This document shows positions 52,317 through 61,739 of a DNA stretch of 64,000 nt, one piece after another. Location: NCBI GenBank assembly GCA_046350095.1, contig JAXMBA010000002.1, positions 1,240,001 to 1,304,000 on the forward strand. Direction: 5' to 3'. Position numbers and translations under genes: made by a program. Each line of letters begins with the position of its first letter. Within the stretch, counting starts at the first letter, position 1. The notes below the pieces were generated by a model. That model made no database searches, was not told where the DNA came from, and saw only the letters and a program-made list of their open reading frames with translations. This DNA comes from Urbifossiella sp046350095. Its GTDB lineage: Bacteria; Planctomycetota; Planctomycetia; Gemmatales; Gemmataceae.

Positions 52317-53393
52317 ATGGATGAGCGTGTGCCGCGGGTGGCGGTCGTCGGCGCCGGGGTCGCCGGGCTGGCCTGCGCCCGTACGCTCGCCGGCCGCGGG
52401 CTCGACGTGACCGTCTTCGACAAGGGCCGCGGCCCTGGCGGGCGGACGGCCACCCGCCGCGTGGACCCGGGCCTGGCGTTCGACCACGGGGCGCAGTACT
52501 TCACGGCGCGGCACCCGGACTTCGCCCGGGCCGTCGGGGCGTGGCAGGAGCGCGGGGTCGTCGCCGAGTGGGGCGGGCGGGTCGTGAAGCTGGAGGGCGG
52601 CGTCGCCGCCGACACGACCCCGCAGCCGCGGTACGTCGGGGTGCCGGGGATGTCGGCGGTCGCCGCCGACCTGGCCGCGACGCTCGCGGTGCGCCGCTCG
52701 ACCCGGGTCGTGCGCGCCGCGCGCGCACCCGCCGGGTGGCAGGTGGCCGACGAGGCGGGCGGCGGGGCCGGGCCGTTCGACTTCCTCGTCGTGGCCCTCC
52801 CGGCGCCGCAGGCCGCGGAGTTGCTCGCGCCGCACCCGTTCGCGGCCGCGGCCGCGGGCACCCCGATGACCCCGTGCTGGGCGGTGCTCGCGGCGTTCGC
52901 GGACCGGCTCGACGTGCCGTGGGACGGGGCCTTCGTGCACGGCTCGCCGCTGTCCTGGGTGGCCCGGAACGGTTCGAAGCCGGGCCGCCCGGGCGGCGCC
53001 GACTCCTGGGTGCTGCACGCGGGCGCGGCGTGGTCCGCGGCCCACCTCGAAGCGCCGCCGGACGCCGTCGTTCCCCTGCTCCTCTACGCGTTCGCCGCGG
53101 CGACGGGCCGAGTCCTCCCGCCGGCCGTCTACCGGGCCGCACACCGGTGGCGGTACAGCCTCGGCGCCGACCACGCGAACCGCACGACGCTCTTCGACGC
53201 GGCCGCCGGCCTGGCCGTGTGCGGCGACTGGCTCGCCGGCGGGCGCGTCGAAGGGGCGTTCCTGTCGGGCGCCGCGGCGGCGGGCCGAATCGTCCGCGCG
53301 GCCGGCGGTCCCATTGCGTCCGCGGGTCGTGATGCGATCACCGGGGGCGGGTGGGAATCCACGTGGGAGGGGAATCGCCGTGAGTTCACCTGA
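52317..53393 (+). CDS. FAD-dependent oxidoreductase, renalase/amine-oxidase-like
   Basis: 358 aa. Dinucleotide fold 'RVAVVGAGVAGLACARTLAGRG' at 7-28, then 'VFDKGRGPGGRTATRR' and 'FDHGAQYFTAR', a renalase/NAD(P)-binding pattern; the C-terminus has 'AVCGDWLAGGRVEGAFLSG', the FAD-binding end. No signal peptide. First gene of a five-gene plus-strand run (oxidoreductase, SDR, two membrane proteins, deaminase) with overlaps of 14 and 8 bp in it. It faces the photolyase-related gene at its far end. Confidence 0.83.
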   Translation: MDERVPRVAVVGAGVAGLACARTLAGRGLDVTVFDKGRGPGGRTATRRVDPGLAFDHGAQYFTARHPDFARAVGAWQERGVVAEWGGRVVKLEGGVAADTTPQPRYVGVPGMSAVAADLAATLAVRRSTRVVRAARAPAGWQVADEAGGGAGPFDFLVVALPAPQAAELLAPHPFAAAAAGTPMTPCWAVLAAFADRLDVPWDGAFVHGSPLSWVARNGSKPGRPGGADSWVLHAGAAWSAAHLEAPPDAVVPLLLYAFAAATGRVLPPAVYRAAHRWRYSLGADHANRTTLFDAAAGLAVCGDWLAGGRVEGAFLSGAAAAGRIVRAAGGPIASAGRDAITGGGWESTWEGNRREFT

Positions 53394-54132
53394 CGCAGAT
53401 GCCGCCCCGGTGTACCTGGTGGTCGGGGCGACCGGGGGGATCGGCTCCGCGCTGTCGCGGCGGCTCGCCGCGCGGGGCGCCCGGCTGGTCGTGGCCGCCC
53501 GCGACGCCGACCGGCTCCGGGCCTTCGCGGCGGAAATCGGGGCGGAACCGTACCCGGTCGACGCCACCCGGTTCGACGCCGCGACCGCCTGCGCGGAGGC
53601 GGCCGTACAGCGATTCGGCCGGCTCGACGGGGTCGCCAACTGCGTCGGGTCGCTGCTGCTCAAGCCGGCCCACACCACGACCGAGGACGAGTGGGCGGCG
53701 ACGGTGGGGGCGAACCTGACCAGCGCGTTCGCCGTGCTGCGGGCCGCCGCGAAGGCCGTGGCCGCGCCCGGCGGGTCCGTCGTCCTCGTGTCGTCGGCGG
53801 CGGCGCGGGTCGGCCTGATGAACCACGAAGCCATCTCGGCAGCCAAGGCCGGGGTGATCGGCCTGACGCTGTCGGCCGCGGCCACGTACGCCCCCCGCGG
53901 CATCCGGGTGAACTGCGTGGCCCCCGGCCTGGTGCGCACCCCGATGACCGCCCGCCTGACGGCGAACGACGCCTCGCTCAAGGCGTCCACGGCCATGCAC
54001 GCCCTCGGGCGGGTCGGCGACCCGGACGACGTGGCCGGGGCGATCGACTGGCTCCTCGGCCCGGAGTCGGGCTGGGTCACGGGGCAGGTCCTGGGGATCG
54101 ACGGCGGGCTCGCCACCGTCCGCCCCCGCTGA
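53380..54132 (+). CDS. Short-chain dehydrogenase-like protein lacking the catalytic Tyr
   Basis: 250 aa from GTG at 53380, 14 bp inside the previous gene, with GGAGGGG at 53367-53373. NAD(P) motif 'VVGATGGIGSALSRRLAARG', 'NCVG', the Ser in 'VLVSSAAARVG' and the C-terminal 'GQVLGIDGG' are normal. The YxxxK pair reads Ile-Ser-Ala-Ala-Lys: the Lys stays, the Tyr is replaced by Ile. It may be a redox-inactive or altered enzyme. Confidence 0.85.
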   Translation: MSSPDADAAPVYLVVGATGGIGSALSRRLAARGARLVVAARDADRLRAFAAEIGAEPYPVDATRFDAATACAEAAVQRFGRLDGVANCVGSLLLKPAHTTTEDEWAATVGANLTSAFAVLRAAAKAVAAPGGSVVLVSSAAARVGLMNHEAISAAKAGVIGLTLSAAATYAPRGIRVNCVAPGLVRTPMTARLTANDASLKASTAMHALGRVGDPDDVAGAIDWLLGPESGWVTGQVLGIDGGLATVRPR

Positions 54133-54146
54133 CCGACGGAGGAGAC

Positions 54147-54575
54147 ATGACCACGACCCGCACCGACCCGCCTGGGTGGGCCCGGTGGTGGCTCCGGGCC
54201 GCCGGGGCGTACAACCTCGCGTGGGGCGCGACCGTGATCGCGTTCCCCCAACTGCTGTTCGACCTGTGCGGCATCCCCCGCCTGAATTACCCCGAGATCT
54301 GGCAGTGCGTGGGGATGATCGTCGGCGTGTACGGCGTGGGCTACCTCGCGGCGGCCGCCGACCCGTGGCGCCACTGGCCGATCGTGCTGGTGGGACTTCT
54401 GGGGAAAGTGTTCGGCCCGATCGGCTTCGCGGCGGCGCTCGCGAAGGGCACCTTCCCGCCGGCGTTCGGCCTGACGATCCTGACCAACGACCTCCTCTGG
54501 TGGGTGCCGTTCGCCCTCATCCTGCGGGGCGCCGTGCTGAACCACCGCCGGGCCGGGGCCGCGACCGATGCCTGA
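54147..54575 (+). CDS. Four-helix membrane protein of unknown function
   Basis: 142 aa, four hydrophobic segments (about 15-37, 48-67, 76-97 and 105-128). ATG at 54147 after GGAGGAG at 54139-54144. Its stop runs 8 bp into the next gene. No known family can be named with confidence. Its place in the redox/photolyase neighbourhood suggests a shared role. Confidence 0.7.
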   Translation: MTTTRTDPPGWARWWLRAAGAYNLAWGATVIAFPQLLFDLCGIPRLNYPEIWQCVGMIVGVYGVGYLAAAADPWRHWPIVLVGLLGKVFGPIGFAAALAKGTFPPAFGLTILTNDLLWWVPFALILRGAVLNHRRAGAATDA

Positions 54576-55011
54576 CGAGATCGCCCGCGGCGTGGTGCTG
54601 CTCCACCTCGCGGCCACGCTGTTCCTGGTCGGGCTGATCTGGTTCGTGCAGGTCGTTCACTACCCGCTCATGGCCCGCGTCGGGCGGGCGGAGTTTGCCG
54701 CGTACGAGCAGGCGCACACCCGGCGGACCGCGTGGGTCGTCGCGCCGCCGATGCTCGTCGAACTCGCCACCGGCATCGCCCTCCTGTGGGCACGGCCCGC
54801 GGGTGTGTCGCTCGCCGCGGCGCTCGCGGGCGTCGCCCTCCTCGCGGTCGTCTGGGGCTCGACCCAGTTCGTCCAGGTTCCGTGTCACGACCGGCTGTCG
54901 CGGGCGTTCGACCCGGGCGTCCACCGGCGGCTGGTGTCCACCAACTGGGTGCGCACGGCGGCGTGGAGCGTGCGCGGCGTGCTGGCGGTGTGGATGGTCA
55001 CGCAACCCTGA
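54568..55011 (+). CDS. Four-helix membrane protein of unknown function
   Basis: 147 aa, four hydrophobic segments; the first has 'LFLVGLIWFVQVVHYPLM' and the third 'LAGVALLAVVWGSTQFVQVPCHDRL', two lines sharing a Phe-Val-Gln-Val-x-(His/Cys) element that may be a metal- or haem-related motif. Starts inside the previous gene. Confidence 0.7.
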   Translation: MPDEIARGVVLLHLAATLFLVGLIWFVQVVHYPLMARVGRAEFAAYEQAHTRRTAWVVAPPMLVELATGIALLWARPAGVSLAAALAGVALLAVVWGSTQFVQVPCHDRLSRAFDPGVHRRLVSTNWVRTAAWSVRGVLAVWMVTQP

Positions 55012-55025
55012 CGGGAGGCACGCCG

Positions 55026-55493
55026 ATGAGCGACCTCGATCACGAGCGGTTCATGCGCCGCGCCGTCGCCCTGGCCGCCCGGGTGCCCGAGCGGCCGTTC
55101 GCGGCGGTCGTCGTCGATCGCGCCTCGGGCGCGGTCGTGGCGGAGGGGTGGAACCGGTCGGACGAGAACCCGACCTGGCACGGGGAGATCGACGCACTCA
55201 ACCGGCTGGCCGCGGCCGATCCGGGGTTCGACGGCGCCCGGCTCGTGCTCTACACGACCGCCGAGCCGTGCCCGATGTGCCAAGGGGCGATCCTGTGGGG
55301 CGGCGTCGGGGCGGTCGTGTTCGGCACGTCCATCCCGTTCCTGACGGCCGCCGGATGGCGGCAGATCGACATCCCGGCCGCGGAGGTCGTCCGGCGCGCC
55401 CCGGGGTGGAGGTGTGAGGTCGTCGGCGGGGTGTTGGAAGCCGAATGCAACGAGTTGTTCCTGACCGCGGCCCGCGCCGCCCCCGGCCGGTGA
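55026..55493 (+). CDS. Nucleoside/guanine deaminase family protein
   Basis: 155 aa. Zinc deaminase motifs: H52-x-E54 in 'WHGEIDALN' and C82-x-x-C85 in 'PCPMCQGAIL'. Guanine deaminase and tRNA adenosine deaminase (TadA) share these; the HGE form and length do not decide between them, although the 'IPFLTAAGWRQIDIPA' region is more like small-base deaminases. Ends the plus-strand run; the photolyase-related gene converges 7 bp later. Confidence 0.8.
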   Translation: MSDLDHERFMRRAVALAARVPERPFAAVVVDRASGAVVAEGWNRSDENPTWHGEIDALNRLAAADPGFDGARLVLYTTAEPCPMCQGAILWGGVGAVVFGTSIPFLTAAGWRQIDIPAAEVVRRAPGWRCEVVGGVLEAECNELFLTAARAAPGR

Positions 55494-55500
55494 CGGCCGG

Positions 55501-56964
55501 CTAGCGGTGCAGCCGGGCGAGGAATTCGTCGGCGGTGCGGTGGTGGGCCGCCAGCCTGTCGCCGAGTCGGTCCTTCAGCTTCGCCACCATCGCCGTCCGC
55601 GGGTTCGCCGCGAAGAAGGCGGTGTGGCGGTCCACGAACCGCCAGTACAGCGCGTCCCAGACGCCGCACCACGGCCCCTTCTTGAAGTCGCTCATCTTGA
55701 GCACGTAGTTCGACCCGCTGACGTACGGCTTGGTCGTCATCAGCCCGCCGTCGGCGTGCTGGCTCATGCCGTACACGTTCGGCACCATCACCCAGTCGTA
55801 GGCGTCCACGAACAGCTCCATGAACCACCGGTACACGGCGTCCGGGCTCACGTCGCACAGCAGCAGGAAGTTGCCGAGGACCATCAGCCGCTCGATGTGG
55901 TGGCAGTACCCGGTCCGGAGCACCCGGCGGACGACGTGATCGACCGGGTCGATGCCGGTGGTGCCGTCGTAGAACGCCGCCGGCACGTCGCGGGTCAGCC
56001 CCCAGAAGTTCCGCGTCCGCTGCCCGCGGCCGCGGGTGAGGTAGACGAGCCGGACGAACTCGCGCCACCCGATCACCTGGCGGACGAACCCTTCGAGCGA
56101 GTTCAGCGGGACGCGGCCGGCGCGGGCGAGGGCGGCGTCGATCACCTGGCGGGGGGAGAGGAGGCCGGTGTTGAGGGCCGGCGTCAGCACCGAGTGGAAC
56201 AGCACGTCGTGGTCGGTGCTGATGGCGTCCTCGTACTCCCCGAACCGGTCCAGCCGGCGGGCGACGAACTCGTCGAGCCGCGCCGCCGCGCCCGCGTGGT
56301 CGGTCGGGTAGCGGAACGGCTCGTCGTCGCCGAGGGCGTCCGGGAAGCGGCCGCGGACGTACGCCCGCGCCTCGCGCACGAATTCGTCTTCGGGTGCGGC
56401 CGGCACCGGCGGGACGGCCACGGCTTTCGGGAGCTTCTTGCGGTTCTCGGCGTCGAAGCTCCACTTCCCGCCGGCCGGCTTGCCGCCGTCCAGCAGCACG
56501 CCGAGGCGCTTCCGCTGGGTGACGTAGAAGTCGGTGAAGTACAGGCTCTCCTTGCCGGCGGTGAACCGGTCGATCTCGCCCGCGGGCGTCAGGAAGTGGG
56601 GGTCGTCGAGCCGGTCGAAGCGGATGCCGCGGGCCTGAAGCCCCGCGGTGAGCCGGCGCGTCAGCCAGTCGTCGCACGGGTCCACGACGCGCGCCACCTG
56701 AATTTTCCAGCCCGCGAGGCGGGCCGCGACGGCCCCGGAGTCCGCCAACTCGGCGGCCTCGACGTAGTGGACCCGGGCGCCGGCCGCCCGGAGCCCCGCG
56801 GCGTACCGCTTCATGCTCGCCCGGTGGAGGATCAGCTTCTGCCGGTGGAAGCGGTACTGCGTGAAGAACAGCGGGTCTTCCACGACGACGACCGCGTCGG
56901 CCCCGCGGACCGCCGGGTGGTCGGCAAAGAGCTGGTGGGGGTAGACGAGGGCCGCGGTTCGCAT
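55501..56964 (-). CDS. Cryptochrome/photolyase-related protein, iron-sulfur Cys incomplete
   Basis: 487 aa, of the DUF523/FeS-BCP-like '(6-4) photolyase-related' group: N-terminal Rossmann antenna-like domain ('ADAVVVVEDPLFFTQYRFHRQKL'), helical FAD domain with 'GWREFVRLVY', 'CHHIERLMVLGNFLLLCDVSP' and 'WVMVPNVYGMSQHADGG'. In PhrB-type enzymes a 4Fe-4S cluster is held by four Cys; here I see only the Cys of 'LLLC' and one Cys in 'KKGPWCGVWDALYW', so the cluster ligands look reduced to two. Light-driven DNA repair or a cryptochrome role is inferred. Confidence 0.82.
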   Translation of the reverse strand: MRTAALVYPHQLFADHPAVRGADAVVVVEDPLFFTQYRFHRQKLILHRASMKRYAAGLRAAGARVHYVEAAELADSGAVAARLAGWKIQVARVVDPCDDWLTRRLTAGLQARGIRFDRLDDPHFLTPAGEIDRFTAGKESLYFTDFYVTQRKRLGVLLDGGKPAGGKWSFDAENRKKLPKAVAVPPVPAAPEDEFVREARAYVRGRFPDALGDDEPFRYPTDHAGAAARLDEFVARRLDRFGEYEDAISTDHDVLFHSVLTPALNTGLLSPRQVIDAALARAGRVPLNSLEGFVRQVIGWREFVRLVYLTRGRGQRTRNFWGLTRDVPAAFYDGTTGIDPVDHVVRRVLRTGYCHHIERLMVLGNFLLLCDVSPDAVYRWFMELFVDAYDWVMVPNVYGMSQHADGGLMTTKPYVSGSNYVLKMSDFKKGPWCGVWDALYWRFVDRHTAFFAANPRTAMVAKLKDRLGDRLAAHHRTADEFLARLHR

Positions 56965-57043
56965 GGGCGGGTCGGGATGTGGGGCAGCGGGGTCGGCGTC
57001 GGAAGCCCCGGCGGGCTTGCGACGCCGACCCGCGGTGCCGGGG

Positions 57044-59437
<2,394 letters not shown>

Positions 59438-59482
59438 GATCCCTCCGGTGGTTGAGGCGGGAAGCCGGCTCACACGATTCGG

Positions 59483-59521
59483 GCGCGTGCGAATCCGTCT
59501 CGTGGGCGGATTCGCACGCGC
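59483..59521. repeat. Palindrome upstream of katG
   Basis: Perfect 15-bp arms at 59483-59497 and 59507-59521 with a 9-nt loop. It lies 46 bp before the katG start on the minus strand, in its 5' leader or promoter; it could be an operator or a leader hairpin. The rest of the gap 59438-59897 shows no gene I can support. Confidence 0.7.
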
Positions 59522-59897
59522 GGGGAGAACGGGCGCACGTGTCCGGGCCGGTCGGTGCGCCCCCGCATTCGGATCGACTTCGAGACGCACTCGCCCTGCG
59601 TTCCTGCGTGTGGGACGCGGAACGGTTTCACACACTCACTGTAGCCAGCGTGACCACGCGGTTACCACCCTCGCCCCACGGCGGGCCATAGGCGGGGGCT
59701 ATGCCGGGAGGGACCTCGCGGGCCGCCCCGGCGACCCACGGCGGCACGGCGGCGAGATCGGAGAACGGTTCGGGTCGGAGGCCGTCGATGGGACTCGCGG
59801 CGGCGGGGCGGAGCTGGGGGGCAGCATACGGCCCCGCGCTCCGGTCGGAGCGCGGGGCCGGCGGAAGAACCGCGTCCGCCTCGGCGGAACGGGCGGC

Positions 59898-60347
59898 TCA
59901 GTCGATCTTCGTGGTCGGCCGCGGGGCCGGCGCCGCCGGCGGCGGCGTCGCCGACCCGGTCGAGGCCTTCGGCGGAGCGGGCGTCGTGGCCTTCGGCGTC
60001 GGGGTCGGAGTCGGAGTCGGAGTCGTGGCCTTCGGCGTCGGAGTCGTGGCCTTCGGCGTCGGGGTCGGAGTCGGAGTCGTGGCCTTCGGCGTCGGCGTCG
60101 GCGTCACCGGCGCCGAGCCCGTGCAGCCGGCCGGCACCCCGCCGCAGCAGCCCGCCGGAACCACCACCACCCCGCCCCCGCAGCAGCCGGAGCCGCGCCG
60201 CCGGCCGAACAGCCCGCGCCGCCCGCCGTCGCACCCGTTCGACGCGGCCACGGTGCCGTGGCAGCCGCCGTCGCACCCGTTGCGCTTGCCGAACGCCGGG
60301 ACGTCCGTCCCGCCGGCCATCGCCGTCATCAACACCAGACTGTACAT
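59898..60347 (-). CDS. Low-complexity Cys/Gly and Pro/Thr-rich exported protein
   Basis: 149 aa. The start 'MYSLVLMTAMAGG' is a short hydrophobic leader, followed by Cys-Gly-rich segments, and then tandem Pro-Thr-Pro-Thr-Pro-Lys-Ala-Thr-Thr units (encoded by repeats at 60000-60110). Gemmata relatives with the same leader are common and of unknown function; a cell-envelope or surface role is inferred. Confidence 0.65.
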   Translation of the reverse strand: MYSLVLMTAMAGGTDVPAFGKRNGCDGGCHGTVAASNGCDGGRRGLFGRRRGSGCCGGGVVVVPAGCCGGVPAGCTGSAPVTPTPTPKATTPTPTPTPKATTPTPKATTPTPTPTPTPKATTPAPPKASTGSATPPPAAPAPRPTTKID

Positions 60348-60455
60348 CGCGTTGCCTCCTGCGTGCGCCGGCCGCGCGCCCGGGAGAGGGGCGCGCCGGC
60401 CCGGCGTACCGTCGGTTAAACGGCCGCGGCCGGCGGGGTCAAGGGGCGGCGTCGG

Positions 60456-60720
60456 TCAGACGTCCGTTCGGCCGGCCGCGCCGTTGCGTCCAGCGCCCCC
60501 CCGGTGGAGCCGCCGACACGTCCGGAGCCGACGCTGGAAAACGTGCAGGTCGTGCCACTCGTACAGCTTGAACTCGGCGACACCTGCCTTCTTGGCCGCA
60601 GGCCGTTCGATGCCGGTAGTCAGTAGAGCGAGGATCGCACGCTGCTGGCGGGCCGTCAGGCCGTCAGCCTCGCCACCGGCCGGCCCTCCGCAAGTCTCCG
60701 GTTCTCTCCGGGGTATTCTG
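60456..60720 (-). pseudogene. Remnant of a helix-turn-helix gene
   Basis: A minus-strand stretch (end at 60456) encodes 'LTARQQRAILALLTTGIERP' and 'KKAGVAEFKLYEWHDLHVFQ', resembling the N-terminal HTH of planctomycete proteins of the 'LTPRQ..AIAALL...AAAAAGVS' type. It has no start codon in the right place, and the sequence after about 'RTCRR' loses likeness, so frameshifts are probable. No intact neighbour is seen. The gap 60348-61043 holds nothing else I can support. Confidence 0.35.
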
Positions 60721-61043
60721 TGGCGGGCGGTTGACCGGTCGGTCTGGGGGTCAAACTTTCCGCTCCGGTGAGTCGTACCGGGTGTTTCGGTTGGCGCGGC
60801 ATTAGCGCTGCCGGTTGGGGGATTTGGGCGGGCCGGACGAAGAACAGGCGTCTCCTCCGACCGCGGAAAAGTCAAAATGAAGAGCAGTCGTGTGAGACAC
60901 TGCGGGTCGGTGTACGCGAGACGACCGATCGGGTAGCCCAACGCGTAAGCGCCACGCTTATCGCGTTTTGCACTGGCGAATCGCCAGGGTACAAGCGGAA
61001 ATGCCGCGGGCACCCCCTTCGATCACGTAAAGGAGGTGTCGTC

Positions 61044-61247
61044 ATGGCGGATAAGCCGAAGCGGACGGAGCGGGACAAGCGGCGGGAGCACCTGCAGTTG
61101 CTCGTCGGCCTGGGGGTGGTCGGCCTGGCGACGCTTGTCGTCGCGGCCCGCGGCGAGACGGCCGTGGCCGGCCTACTCGGCGTGGCGGGCGTCCGCGGGG
61201 TCGTCCTACTCGTCCGCGGGTGGCCGAACCGCTCGCCACCGGCTTGA
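61044..61247 (+). CDS. Small single- or two-helix membrane protein
   Basis: 67 aa: charged N-terminus ('KPKRTERDKRREHLQ'), a hydrophobic helix ('LLVGLGVVGLATLVVAA') and a second weaker one. ATG at 61044 is preceded by a full AAGGAGG at 61030-61036, the best ribosome site of the window. Upstream TTGCAC (60968-60973) and TACAAG (60990-60995) form a weak promoter with a small palindrome (60973-60987) in the spacer. Confidence 0.6.
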   Translation: MADKPKRTERDKRREHLQLLVGLGVVGLATLVVAARGETAVAGLLGVAGVRGVVLLVRGWPNRSPPA

Positions 61248-61563
61248 TACCGGGCGGGACACGCCCCACCCCACCTCAGCCCTCCAATCCGCGCCGGCCG
61301 GACGCTGCGCCGGTCGGTAGCCTCTCCCCCTTCCTCCTCTTCGTGTAGGGGACAGTAGTCGCGCCAAGTCGGCTACGACACGCGGAGTCCGGGGTTGGCT
61401 ACCCATTTCATCTCGGCCACGACCGCGGCCGGCGGCTTAGTGACCGCCGTCCCACTTGCTCGCACCTAACTGGGTCTCGCGGCTCCGTCCCGCTTGTCCG
61501 GCGATCGGCTGGCCCGAGGTGTCTTGTCGTCCGCTGTGCTCGTCGGGGTCGTTCTAGCGTGAC

Positions 61564-61722
61564 TCAGGCGACCCGCTGAATGATCAGTTTGCACTCGTCC
61601 GAGTCGCAGTCCTCGCTCTCGATCCGCTCGAATACGCACTCGGCGAGCTTGGCGACCGCGGGACGCTCGTGCCGGAATTCCTGACAGATTCCCCCCGGCG
61701 TGTGCCATCCTAATCCTGACAC
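61564..61722 (-). CDS. Possible 52-residue protein
   Basis: Short frame from GTG 61722 to TGA 61564. The C-terminal half 'LAECVFERIESEDCDSDECK' followed by 'LIIQRVA' has protein-like composition, acidic with three Cys, unlike the Arg/Pro-rich shadow frames around it. Divergent from the kinase gene by 17 bp. No Shine-Dalgarno is obvious, so confidence is limited. The rest of the gap 61248-61739 shows nothing else. Confidence 0.4.
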   Translation of the reverse strand: MSGLGWHTPGGICQEFRHERPAVAKLAECVFERIESEDCDSDECKLIIQRVA

Positions 61723-61739
61723 CCCGCGGAGGACCCGCT

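Noticed and set aside
55026..55493. TadA gene paired with the tRNA-Arg(ACG)-like gene
   Set aside because: TadA does edit ACG anticodons, but the deaminase is 24 kb away, lies in a different gene set, and its motifs do not single out TadA.
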